A stretch of DNA of 6,584 bases, taken from assembly GCA_021796315.1 (NCBI GenBank), contig JAJYOH010000348.1:1-6584 (forward strand). The letters are read 5' to 3'. Made by a program: the position numbers and the translations under genes. Each line of letters starts with the position of its first letter. Positions within the stretch are counted from its first letter, which is position 1. This DNA is from Chloroflexota bacterium. Lineage in GTDB: Bacteria; Chloroflexota; Anaerolineae; Anaerolineales; Villigracilaceae. The notes under the pieces are model-generated. The model did not search any database. It was not told the origin of the DNA and saw only the letters and a program-made list of their open reading frames with translations. Positions 1-5,326 of this stretch are shown here, in pieces.

Positions 1-330
1 CTCATCCGGCCGTCGATTGATTTCCACCTTAATATTGTGGGCCTTATCTTCGTAGGAAAGCAGGCAAAACAAGCTGAACCGTTTTTTATGTGATTCTTTC
101 AGCGTTCCGTAGTTTTTGAGAATGGAGATCACCCGCTCGAATACATAGTCCTTTTTCGTATCATCCAGGAGATCAAAATCAAGGTCGATGGAAAATCGCT
201 CAAGCCTATAAAACATAAGAGCTGCTGTTCCGCCCTTGAATCCTAGAAACGGAGAGATAGTCGTGTCCGAATAGATATCCTTAAGGATTTGGAACAGTAT
301 GGTTTTATGGGTAGTAATATTCAGTCTCAT
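1..330 (-). CDS. abiEii: AbiEii-type nucleotidyltransferase toxin, 3' end outside the window
   Basis: I translated the 110 visible N-terminal residues. They carry the signature of the AbiEii/AbiGii nucleotidyltransferase family: FKGGTA at residues 31-36, then a YRLERFSIDLDFD stretch (41-53) that supplies the DxD metal-binding acids D49 and D51. A VEINRR segment (102-107) offers a plausible third acidic residue, E103. Characterised members of this type IV toxin family transfer nucleotides to tRNA acceptor ends and block growth or phage propagation in the cytoplasm. The start ATG overlaps the stop of the upstream abiEi in an ATGA junction, the usual antitoxin-first, translationally coupled order. 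Family members are usually well over 200 residues, so roughly half is missing at the window edge. No frameshift or stop is seen in the visible part. Family assignment is strong; the actual substrate is inferred. Confidence 0.88.
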   Translation of the reverse strand, partial: MRLNITTHKTILFQILKDIYSDTTISPFLGFKGGTAALMFYRLERFSIDLDFDLLDDTKKDYVFERVISILKNYGTLKESHKKRFSLFCLLSYEDKAHNIKVEINRRPDE

Positions 331-920
331 TTTTGTTGTTTGGTATCGGTAACCCGGTGATACAGCTCTGCGACCTTTTTGACCATTCTTTTATTCTGAT
401 AAATAGGCAAGATCTCAAATACTTTGCCCCAGTCTAAACCGCCGAGATTGTCAAAATGGTAGTCGGTGTTGATATAGAGCGTATCCAAAAATGCCCGCTC
501 TTTTGTGGCAACGGAAGATTCGTCCTTGTGGTCTACTCCGGCCGGATGAGTGAGAATTGTGTTTTTAATTTTCTTGAAGGAATACACTTGACCCTGAACG
601 TTAATTTCTCGGGTCAAGTATGAGGCAATAAAAATCCGACTATAGAATTGGAAGACAAGACCCTCTTTGGAAAGTACCGTTTCAAAGCTCACATAGGCAG
701 GGGTGAAAATCCGGGTGCCAAGCTCCAACTTATTGTAGTTTTGGTCCTTGGCGTACAAGCCTCTGCGGATCCGATACAAGTCGCCCTGTCTCGCATAATA
801 GTTAAGTCGTACTCTTGCGGCATCAGAGCCCGGTTCTCCCCATAACATAGCTATGTCTTTATAGGTAAAGACGGTTTTTGAGGATCTCAAAATAGTCCTC
901 AGATATTGACCTTTTCGCAT
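327..920 (-). CDS. abiEi: AbiEi-type antitoxin and transcriptional regulator
   Basis: This 197-residue protein fits AbiEi antitoxins of type IV toxin-antitoxin systems. Residues about 5-60 form a winged helix-turn-helix with the typical RRGLYA wing (52-57). The middle has the family pattern YVSFETVLSKEGL (76-88), and the C-terminal domain has ATKERAFLDTLY (138-149), the equivalent of the family's 'A..E+A.lD.ly' motif. In characterised AbiE systems the antitoxin does not bind the toxin tightly; it represses its own operon by binding inverted repeats in the promoter. The gene shares 4 bp with abiEii downstream. The ATG at 920-918 lacks a strong Shine-Dalgarno sequence but sits about 37 nt below a good promoter and just below a palindrome, so the start is credible. 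Nothing in the frame looks damaged. Confidence 0.88.
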   Translation of the reverse strand: MRKGQYLRTILRSSKTVFTYKDIAMLWGEPGSDAARVRLNYYARQGDLYRIRRGLYAKDQNYNKLELGTRIFTPAYVSFETVLSKEGLVFQFYSRIFIASYLTREINVQGQVYSFKKIKNTILTHPAGVDHKDESSVATKERAFLDTLYINTDYHFDNLGGLDWGKVFEILPIYQNKRMVKKVAELYHRVTDTKQQK

Positions 921-929
921 ATATTTGGC

Positions 930-958
930 CTGGAGATTAACTTAAAACTAATATCCAG
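930..958. promoter_or_regulatory. Inverted repeat, candidate AbiEi operator
   Basis: Two 10-nt arms, CTGGAGATTA (930-939) and TAATATCCAG (949-958), are inverted copies matching at 9 of 10 positions, separated by a 9-nt AT-rich spacer. The site lies directly downstream of the -10 box and covers the predicted transcription start, so a bound regulator would block initiation. AbiEi proteins are known to autorepress through promoter inverted repeats. Assignment to this protein is inference from position. Confidence 0.55.
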
Positions 959-963
959 TTCAT

Positions 964-992
964 ATATTATGATATTCTGTTGCCAAAGTCAA
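964..992 (-). promoter_or_regulatory. Sigma70-like promoter of the abiE operon
   Basis: Read on the minus strand, TTGACT (992-987) is followed after exactly 17 nt by TAATAT (969-964). Transcription would start near 957, giving a leader of about 37 nt ahead of abiEi. Hexamers and spacing are read from the sequence; activity is inferred. Confidence 0.65.
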
Positions 993-1044
993 GGGGATCA
1001 TGCTATCTAGTCGGGATGTTTATTTTCTTTCCGAATTCTTTCAC

Positions 1045-1153
1045 CGCCAAGTTGCCAAGGCGCCAGGTATTATGAGAGTCGGCCAAGCTTTCCTGGCGTC
1101 ATTTGATAAATCTTGGCCTGCTGTCACTTTGCGTTCTTCCCCGTGTCTTGGCG
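1045..1153. repeat. Decayed palindromic intergenic repeat built on CGCCAAG / CTTGGCG
   Basis: This lies between the 3' end of the membrane protein gene and the abiE promoter. Three perfect 7-bp inverted pairs are present: CGCCAAG 1045-1051 with CTTGGCG 1147-1153, CGCCAGG 1061-1067 with CCTGGCG 1092-1098, and GGCCAAG 1081-1087 with CTTGGCC 1112-1118. The outer pair encloses the others, while the two inner pairs interleave. GCCAAG also occurs as an extra direct copy near 1054. This resembles the CGCCAAG-rich intergenic repeats of environmental bacteria. No ORF in 921-1215 looks coding, and no T-tract terminator is evident. Confidence 0.5.
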
Positions 1154-1215
1154 ATAATTCCTGAATAAGTCCTGCGCCAGGGCTCCGTCCGACCAATACA
1201 CTCCACACAATCGCC

Positions 1216-3249
1216 TTAAGGTTTGTCCTCTAGCGAGGCCCTGCTTCCGCCCAATAATAAGATAATGAACAGGAAGATGGTAACCGGCAGCAGGATCAAT
1301 AGCAGCAGATGTTCCTGTCCTTGATGCCAGTAGAAATAGTACGCCAGGCTGACCAGGGCAAATATGTCCAAGCCGAGCATGAAGGCCAGGAAAGCAATAT
1401 GTTGTATGTTCGTTGAGATACGGCATAACCTGCCAAGAAGATGCAGCCCCTCCAGCCAGCCAACGCACAATAAAAGCGAAGTGGGGATGATGGCCGGGAA
1501 GGCATAGCGCGCCCAGGTGAAAAGGGGATCTGGGTTGTAGAGCGTTCCGCCGCCGCGTGCCATGACCATGCCCCACACACCCGCCAGATCAAGGCCCAGT
1601 ATGAATAGCGCTGCCCAGGGCAGAACCTTACGCTTGCGCCAGGTGAATGCCAGCAGGCCAAGCAGGCTCAGTAAGCTGATCAATCCCAGGAATCTATAGG
1701 TAAGAGAATACCCCAACAGGCCGGCTTTATCCCGCGCCAGGCTGCCCCAGAAAGTTCGTAATTGAGTTGAAAGCATATCATAATAATACCAACCAGCGCC
1801 CTGCCTATCCTGGAGCGAGGCAATGAAAACATCCAAAGACCCGGGAAAATTCGAGCCGGAGGACAGCTTTTGCGAGATTACGGGATTGAGCCAAAAGCTG
1901 CCTGCCTCAGCGGATGCATTGCGGACCAGGTTTTCGAAGGGCTGGCCGGCCCAGGTTCCGCGCGAGGCAAAGGCATCCGCAAAATGCGGTTCCCCTGTCG
2001 CTATATCCCCAACCAGTAAAGTGACGCCATCATAATAAGCAACGCTGGCGCCCTGCTGCAATGCAGGCTGCAGATATAACATCATACGCTCGGTGTCATT
2101 TGGAATGAGAACCGTTGTGCTGAAGAAAAGCGGACTGGTCGTCAGGTTAACCGTCTTAGCCGGGCTGTAGAGAATCCCATTCCTGGTGGTATTGAATAAG
2201 AGTATAGGAGTAGAGGCCTGGGTCGGCTGGTCTGCCCACATCCAGGCGCCTAGAGTGACCGTTTTATTCCACAGTGAATGTGTTTGGGTTGGGTTGAACC
2301 ATTGGCCGATGTAAGACTGGCTGTCGCTGGCGATGACCCGCAAGACGTGGGTGCCCATGACAGCGTGGGGCGTCTCGAGGCGCGCCGGCTGTGTTTGCGA
2401 GGCATGAAACCAGGCTGCCGCATCCCCCCAACGGAAAACAAACAGGAGTCCGGCCAGCGCGAGCAACCCGACCATGCTCCAGGGCAGCCATTTCCAGCGT
2501 TTCGTAAATATGGAGAACAGGATCACGATGGCGCTGATGGGGATGGCTGGCCAGGCCGTGTTTTTCATCCAGTAACACAGCGCCACGGAAATCAATAATC
2601 CGGCCAGTCTGACGGGAGAAGGGCCGCGATTGATCAAGCGCAGGCTGGCCCACACAAAGATCGAGAAGGCCAGCACGGCGCCCACGTCGTCATTGATGGA
2701 GGTCATGGTGTCGACAAAGCCAGGCAGGAGCGCCATAAAAAGAGGTACCATCCATTGCAGGGCATGCCCTTTGGGCACCAATTCTCCCAGCGTCCCCCAG
2801 GTTACATATAAGGTCAGCAGGAACATCAGCAGAGAAACCAGGCGCACAGCCCGGTTCTGAACGGCAAAGTCGGCGCCCCAGAGCAGACGTAAAGGCAGGG
2901 AAGCGATCAGGTAATACAATGCATATTTGGTTGTTTGAGGAGCAACGCCCACATAGACCGGCTGGCTGCTGGATAAATCGAGGCGATAGTTCGATGTTTC
3001 GTACCAGCCATAATGATCCATGGAGGCAGCCATTTGCCGGCGCATGTTCTCGTCGACATCAGTATATTTCGGCCAATGATCGAAATGCACAATCTGCCAG
3101 GCAAACTCGAAATGCCCAGGCTCGTCATAATGCCACCAGGGCGGGATGCTGAAGACATACACCAGACCCTGGATCAGCCCGACGATTAGGATGATCATTA
3201 ACGTGTGTTTCGAGATCCATTCCAGGACAGATGGGATGTTCTTGTTCAT
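1216..3249 (-). CDS. Large polytopic membrane protein, GT-C / DUF2142-like
   Basis: This 677-residue protein has about 13 predicted membrane segments: one at 15-35, a group between 109 and 273, and a C-terminal group between 513 and 668. Just after the first segment is PPWWHYDEPGHFEFA (36-50); an acidic pair (D42, E43) followed by H46 in the first extracytoplasmic loop is characteristic of GT-C-type glycosyltransferases and DUF2142 proteins. WARYAFPAIIPTSLLL (579-594) resembles the 'RY..P..P' segment seen late in that group. Between about 274 and 510 lies a long loop rich in beta-forming residues, possibly a jelly-roll carbohydrate-binding module, including NLVRNASAE (440-448). A role in transferring lipid-linked sugars to a cell-surface glycan is plausible but inferred. 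No glycan genes adjoin it. The first ATG was chosen because the first membrane helix follows closely; only a weak AAGAGG-like site precedes it. The tail SLEDKP is hydrophilic, and the frame is intact. Confidence 0.7.
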   Translation of the reverse strand: MNKNIPSVLEWISKHTLMIILIVGLIQGLVYVFSIPPWWHYDEPGHFEFAWQIVHFDHWPKYTDVDENMRRQMAASMDHYGWYETSNYRLDLSSSQPVYVGVAPQTTKYALYYLIASLPLRLLWGADFAVQNRAVRLVSLLMFLLTLYVTWGTLGELVPKGHALQWMVPLFMALLPGFVDTMTSINDDVGAVLAFSIFVWASLRLINRGPSPVRLAGLLISVALCYWMKNTAWPAIPISAIVILFSIFTKRWKWLPWSMVGLLALAGLLFVFRWGDAAAWFHASQTQPARLETPHAVMGTHVLRVIASDSQSYIGQWFNPTQTHSLWNKTVTLGAWMWADQPTQASTPILLFNTTRNGILYSPAKTVNLTTSPLFFSTTVLIPNDTERMMLYLQPALQQGASVAYYDGVTLLVGDIATGEPHFADAFASRGTWAGQPFENLVRNASAEAGSFWLNPVISQKLSSGSNFPGSLDVFIASLQDRQGAGWYYYDMLSTQLRTFWGSLARDKAGLLGYSLTYRFLGLISLLSLLGLLAFTWRKRKVLPWAALFILGLDLAGVWGMVMARGGGTLYNPDPLFTWARYAFPAIIPTSLLLCVGWLEGLHLLGRLCRISTNIQHIAFLAFMLGLDIFALVSLAYYFYWHQGQEHLLLLILLPVTIFLFIILLLGGSRASLEDKP

Positions 3250-3287
3250 TATCCAGCGCCTCTTTATCCTTGTGCTTTTGATGCGAT

Positions 3288-3317
3288 AGTATACACTTAA
3301 AAAATCGTAATTGTCAC
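3288..3317 (-). promoter_or_regulatory. Candidate promoter of the membrane protein gene
   Basis: On the minus strand GTGACA (3317-3312) precedes TATACT (3293-3288) with an 18-nt spacer. Transcription would begin around 3281, about 32 nt before the ATG at 3249. One -35 base departs from consensus and the spacer is 1 nt longer than ideal, so this is moderately supported. Confidence 0.45.
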
Positions 3318-3323
3318 TGCAAG

Positions 3324-3478
3324 CCCAGCGACGGGTGCGCTAAAAGTTTGTTGGTAACGCAGTCCGAAGTCTGGAGACTTCGGAGCAAAATCGGGAGATT
3401 TTGCAATCCGCTTACATACTTTGAGCGCTCCCCCAGCGACATCATACCCGAATGGGTAAGCAGTTCCCTGGTAACGCA
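3324..3478. repeat. Imperfect direct duplication of a CCCAGCGAC ... TGGTAACGCA block
   Basis: CCCAGCGAC occurs at 3324-3332 and 3432-3440. TGGTAACGCA occurs at 3352-3361 and 3469-3478. The two words are in the same order both times but are spaced 28 and 37 nt apart start to start, so the block appears duplicated and diverged around the hairpins at 3364-3404. The second copy also contains a TACCC-GAAT-GGGTA stem-loop (3445-3458). Open frames across this area show no recognisable protein, so I treat 3250-3575 as non-coding repeat-rich DNA. Confidence 0.45.
3364..3404. repeat. Two tandem 21-nt hairpin units with tetraloops
   Basis: CCGAAGTC-TGGA-GACTTCGG (3364-3383) and GCAAAATC-GGGA-GATTTTGC (3385-3404) are both perfect 8-bp stems with 4-nt loops, one nucleotide apart. 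Only the stem bases differ between the copies, and they change in complementary pairs, while the TC.GGAGA core is shared. That is the pattern of a mobile palindromic repeat or a structured RNA. No T tract follows, so neither is a typical intrinsic terminator. Confidence 0.75.
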
Positions 3479-3527
3479 AGATCGCCTCAGTCGCGGAGAG
3501 CACGCACCTTCTCAACAACAGAGGTAA

Positions 3528-3560
3528 CTGTCGCTACGAGTGACAGCGAAGGGGTCTCAT
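3528..3560. repeat. Short palindromic repeat resembling the TGCGAG...GACAGCGAAG intergenic family
   Basis: CTGTCGCT (3528-3535) and AGTGACAG (3539-3546) form a 7/8 inverted repeat around a 3-nt loop, followed by CGAAGGGGTCTCAT. The order of words resembles a widespread intergenic repeat of environmental bacteria of the form 'tcattgcgag...gcgaagcaatctc'. The match is from memory and by eye. It sits just upstream of the promoter for the toxin-antitoxin genes. Confidence 0.4.
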
Positions 3561-3576
3561 CATTCTTTCCCTTATG

Positions 3577-3589
3577 TATACAGTATAAT
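3577..3589 (+). promoter_or_regulatory. -10 element with overlapping 11-bp palindrome, upstream of the MazE-like antitoxin
   Basis: A perfect TATAAT (3584-3589) overlaps TATAC-A-GTATA (3577-3587), a perfect 11-bp palindrome. No good -35 hexamer lies 16-18 nt upstream. Transcription from here would give a leader of about 90 nt before 3688. The palindrome could be an autoregulatory site for the antitoxin, but that is only inferred from position. Confidence 0.35.
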
Positions 3590-3687
3590 GGGCGTGTGCC
3601 TATGCTCTGCGAAATGGCCGTTTTACAGCTGCAGGCACCTCAAAATCGAGTCAGAAACGCTAAATGCAAGCCGGAAGGACGTGTGAA

Positions 3688-3894
3688 ATGTTACACACTG
3701 TTTGGGCAGTAATTCACGATGGAAAGATAGAACCCCTTGAAGGGGTTGCTTTTCCTGAAGGCGCAAAGGTTATTGTGACCTGGGCGCCTGAAGAAGATGA
3801 ACCGCGCTTCTGGTTATCTGCCAGTGAAACTTCTCTCGCCGAGGTCTGGGAAAACACCGAGGACGATATCTATGCCGAATTACTCCAGAAATGA
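3688..3894 (+). CDS. MazE-like antitoxin paired with a PemK/MazF-type toxin
   Basis: This 68-residue protein has an N-terminal beta segment, VWAVIHDGKIEPLEGVAFPEG (residues 5-25), typical of AbrB/MazE-like or DUF104-like antitoxins ('dGki.PLe.v.lpEG..V.V'). It is followed by an acidic C-terminal arm, SETSLAEVWENTEDDIYAELL, of the kind that wraps around MazF-family toxins. I chose ATG 3688 because GGAAGGA at 3673-3679 lies 8 nt upstream and the homology starts there; an in-frame ATG at 3664 lacks such a site. The toxin-like frame begins 23 bp inside this gene's 3' end, the normal tight coupling. The frame is intact although the partner toxin is truncated, so it may be an orphan antitoxin. Expected role: neutralise the toxin and repress the promoter. 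Confidence 0.75.
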   Translation: MLHTVWAVIHDGKIEPLEGVAFPEGAKVIVTWAPEEDEPRFWLSASETSLAEVWENTEDDIYAELLQK

Positions 3895-4093
3895 CGTCCT
3901 TCTGGTTCGATATCCATTTACTGATTTATCAGGAGCCAAGCTGCGCCCGGCAGTTGTCGTCAATGCTCCCCATCTTTCACAAGACAGTTTTGTTGTGCCC
4001 TTAACCAGCCGATTGGCCGTTCTGCATTGTTCATTGTGGATAGGAGAAATAAGACTATGCTTGCAAATTATATTGACAAGGCGATGGAATTAG
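3872..4093 (+). pseudogene. Truncated MazF/PemK-family endoribonuclease toxin
   Basis: From ATG 3872 the frame reads YSRNDVLLVRYPFTDLSGAK, then LRPAVVV and VVPLTSRLAVLH. This is the conserved N-terminal half of PemK/MazF toxins, including the 'GDv..v.fPftd..g.K.RP.vvv' beta-barrel core and the 'v.pLTS' strand. Homology stops around residue 50 (about 4025). The next 20 or so residues resemble no toxin, and the frame closes at 4091-4093 inside the next gene. Intact relatives are about 110-120 residues, so the C-terminal half, needed for the complete barrel and dimer, is gone. Another toxin-antitoxin locus starts exactly at the junction, suggesting a deletion or recombination joined the two. It overlaps the preceding antitoxin by 23 bp. 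Activity as an mRNA interferase is unlikely. Confidence 0.8.
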
Positions 4094-4302
4094 CCGTTTA
4101 TGAAATCCTTGAAGAGGATGGCACATATTGGGGGGAAATTCCTGGTTTACAAGGTGTTTGGGCGCGACATGTAAATTTAGAGGGATGCAGAGACGAGTTG
4201 CGTGAAGCTCTCAGCGACTGGCTTGCTCTACGATTGCGATTGGACTTGCCCATCCCAATCCTCGCTGGTATTGACCTAAGCCAGATTGCTCAACGCGTAT
4301 GA
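4057..4302 (+). CDS. hicB: HicB-family antitoxin
   Basis: This 81-residue protein shows the HicB core fold pattern: an N-terminal strand AVYEILEEDGTYWGEIPGLQGVWA (13-36), then NLEGCRDELREALSDWLALRL (40-60) as the helix, and a closing PIPILAGIDL (66-75). HicB binds and inhibits the HicA RNase. The start at 4057 is supported by AGGAGA at 4042-4047, 9 nt upstream; the in-frame ATG at 4027 has no such site and would add non-homologous residues. The order hicB-hicA is the reverse of the E. coli locus but common in environmental bacteria. The visible protein lacks an obvious C-terminal DNA-binding domain, as in short HicB forms. It begins inside the tail of the truncated MazF frame, and its own partner hicA is broken. 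Confidence 0.8.
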   Translation: MLANYIDKAMELAVYEILEEDGTYWGEIPGLQGVWARHVNLEGCRDELREALSDWLALRLRLDLPIPILAGIDLSQIAQRV

Positions 4303-4309
4303 GACTTTT

Positions 4310-4556
4310 ATGACCCGGCTGAAACCAGTATCCTGGCGCGAATTTGTACAGCGAATGCGTGAATTGGGTTTTGAGGGACCTTACGCCGGCGGACGACACC
4401 CGCAAACCTGTCCTGAGCAAAGCCGAATGGATGCGCCGAGGCAATGTTACGGTAATCATTCCTAATCCTCATGAAGGAGTGATTGGCGTTGGTTTCTTGC
4501 AACGAATTCTTCGGCAGGCTGGCGTCACACGCAAAGAGTGGCTTGGCGAGTTGTAA
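4310..4556 (+). pseudogene. hicA: HicA-family mRNA interferase toxin, frameshifted by a small repeat insertion
   Basis: From ATG 4310, 7 nt after hicB, the frame reads MTRLKPVSWREFVQRMRELG then FEGPYAGGRHP (to residue 31, ending at 4402), a clear HicA N-terminus with the catalytic histidine at H30. It then runs into unrelated sequence and stops at 4463-4465. The C-terminal half, VTVIIPNPHEG followed by LQRILRQAGVTRKEWL, is perfectly recognisable in the +1 frame from about 4431 to the stop at 4554-4556. The break is filled by about 25 nt of CTGTCCTGAGC-type repeat (4407-4430), whose net length shifts the frame by one. Without it the two halves would give about 73 residues, the normal HicA length. 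The toxin should be inactive, while its HicB antitoxin is intact. Confidence 0.88.
4407..4430 (+). repeat. Short repeat unit inserted inside hicA
   Basis: CCTGTCCTGAGCAAAGCCGAA (4407-4427) followed by TGGAT matches the general form of a very common short intergenic repeat of environmental genomes, CCTGTCCTGAGC..AGCCGAAGGAT. Related words, in the opposite orientation, occur at 4587-4678. It sits exactly where the two HicA frames part. The insertion boundaries cannot be placed to the base because flanking nucleotides are ambiguous. Confidence 0.7.
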
Positions 4557-4586
4557 CCGTCTTCATCCTTCACGCGAAGAGTTCAT

Positions 4587-4678
4587 CCCTTCGATACGGC
4601 TTCGCCAGTCAGGACAAGCCCTTCGATACGGTGAGCGGCCCTTCGGCTGTCGCTCAGGGTCGAACCGTCAGGGCAAGC
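4587..4678. repeat. Cluster of CCCTTCGATACGG repeat units
   Basis: CCCTTCGATACGG occurs at 4587-4599 and again at 4619-4631, 32 nt apart. Each is followed by sequence ending in a CAGGACAAG- or CAGGGCAAG-like word (4610-4618 and 4669-4677). The second unit contains nested inverted repeats: ACGGT/ACCGT (4628-4632 with 4664-4668) around TGAGCG/CGCTCA. These are the reverse-strand relatives of the unit inserted in hicA. Stretch 4557-4707 holds no gene that I can support. Confidence 0.65.
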
Positions 4679-4707
4679 CTTTCCCCTTTGGGCAATAGAA
4701 TTTTTCC

Positions 4708-4736
4708 TTGACAGGCATGGATTTTTGTGCGAGAAT
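4708..4736 (+). promoter_or_regulatory. Strong sigma70-like promoter predicting a leaderless transcript
   Basis: A consensus TTGACA (4708-4713) is followed by a 17-nt spacer and GAGAAT (4731-4736), preceded by TGC as an extended -10. Transcription should begin about 4742-4744, essentially at the ATG at 4744. No room is left for a Shine-Dalgarno sequence. An upstream in-frame TTG at 4708 is the -35 box itself and is not a plausible start. Confidence 0.65.
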
Positions 4737-4743
4737 TCAAAAA

Positions 4744-5232
4744 ATGAATGCTCAAGAGCCTACAGTAATAAAAAATCAGGAATACGAACTGCTCGAAGCC
4801 ATCGCGCAAGACCCGCTGGTTACGCAGGCCGGCCTCTCTACCCAATTGGGCATAGCGGTGGGCGGTGTTAACTGGTATATCAAACGGTTGGTCAATTGTG
4901 GTTATGTTAAAGTCTCTCACCTGGATCGCACCCGGCTTAAATATCATCTAACACCGGAAGGAATGTCGGCTCTGACCCAGCGCACTTTACTATATATGCG
5001 TAAATCATTACAGGTTTATAACCAGTTGCGCTCGAAGGCCAGGCTGATCGCAGCTGAGTTGAAGTCTCAAGGAATTAACCAGGTCTACCTGGATGGCAGC
5101 GATGAAATGATGGATATCCTGCGCCTGACCTGCCTCGAAGGCGGCCTTGCCATCCTTGATTCGCCGCAGGGAGTGGCCTTGAAGGCTTCCGGGGGGGATT
5201 TTCAAATTGTGCATCGGGATGCTCAGAAGTGA
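4744..5232 (+). CDS. Winged-helix transcriptional regulator, EPS-associated MarR type
   Basis: This 162-residue protein has an N-terminal winged helix at about 14-75: EYELLEAIAQDPLVTQAGLS, then the recognition helix region GIAVGGVNWYIKRLV (36-50), and the wing GYVKVSHLDRTRLKYHLTPEG (53-73). This closely follows the pattern of EPS-associated MarR-family regulators, which usually sit next to surface polysaccharide genes. A linker helix (76-110) follows. The C-terminus, INQVYLDGSDEMMDILRLTC then LEGGLAILDS, looks like an alternating beta/alpha region and may sense a ligand; its ligand cannot be told from sequence. ATG 4744 is preferred because it directly follows a strong promoter, making the mRNA probably leaderless. 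The gene stands alone after the repeat cluster. A decayed partial copy lies at 6038-6151. Confidence 0.72.
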   Translation: MNAQEPTVIKNQEYELLEAIAQDPLVTQAGLSTQLGIAVGGVNWYIKRLVNCGYVKVSHLDRTRLKYHLTPEGMSALTQRTLLYMRKSLQVYNQLRSKARLIAAELKSQGINQVYLDGSDEMMDILRLTCLEGGLAILDSPQGVALKASGGDFQIVHRDAQK

Positions 5233-5250
5233 TCGAATTTTTGTCAGTGA

Positions 5251-5280
5251 ATGCCCGGGCGTGCATGTCAATTTTTTTTT
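5251..5280 (+). terminator. Weak candidate intrinsic terminator after the regulator gene
   Basis: A short stem-loop (ATGC 5251-5254 with GCAT 5263-5266, one internal mismatch then a C-G pair) is followed after 5 nt by nine consecutive T (5272-5280). The T run is convincing but the stem is short and not adjacent to it. Confidence 0.3.
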
Positions 5281-5326
5281 CGAACATCAGTAGATTTTAC
5301 GGTACGCTGTCAGAAAGGATGCAGCC

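Noticed and set aside
1124..1661. Minus-strand open frames overlapping the 3' part of the membrane protein gene
   Set aside because: They lie out of frame within a well-supported coding sequence and their composition (Arg, Pro, His, Trp rich) is that of a shadow frame.
2250..2860. Several open frames on both strands inside the membrane protein gene
   Set aside because: No recognisable domains, no ribosome binding sites, and the overlapping membrane protein has clear structure throughout.
3364..3404. CRISPR repeats
   Set aside because: Only two palindromic units 1 nt apart, without spacers of regular length or nearby cas genes.
3297..3518. Minus-strand 73-residue open frame containing a duplicated KSPDFAP-like heptad
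   Set aside because: The heptad is just the translation of the 21-nt tandem hairpins. The frame runs through repeat DNA and the putative promoter of the membrane protein gene.
3452..3712. Plus-strand 86-residue open frame upstream of the MazE-like antitoxin
   Set aside because: It spans intergenic repeats and the promoter region and shows no family pattern.
4211..4502. Minus-strand open frames opposite hicB-hicA
   Set aside because: They contain the familiar translated repeat phrase (PFGFAQDRF) and oppose recognisable genes.
4483..4698. Plus-strand 71-residue open frame across the repeat cluster
   Set aside because: It starts inside hicA in the wrong frame and continues through repeat units, with no sign of being a protein.
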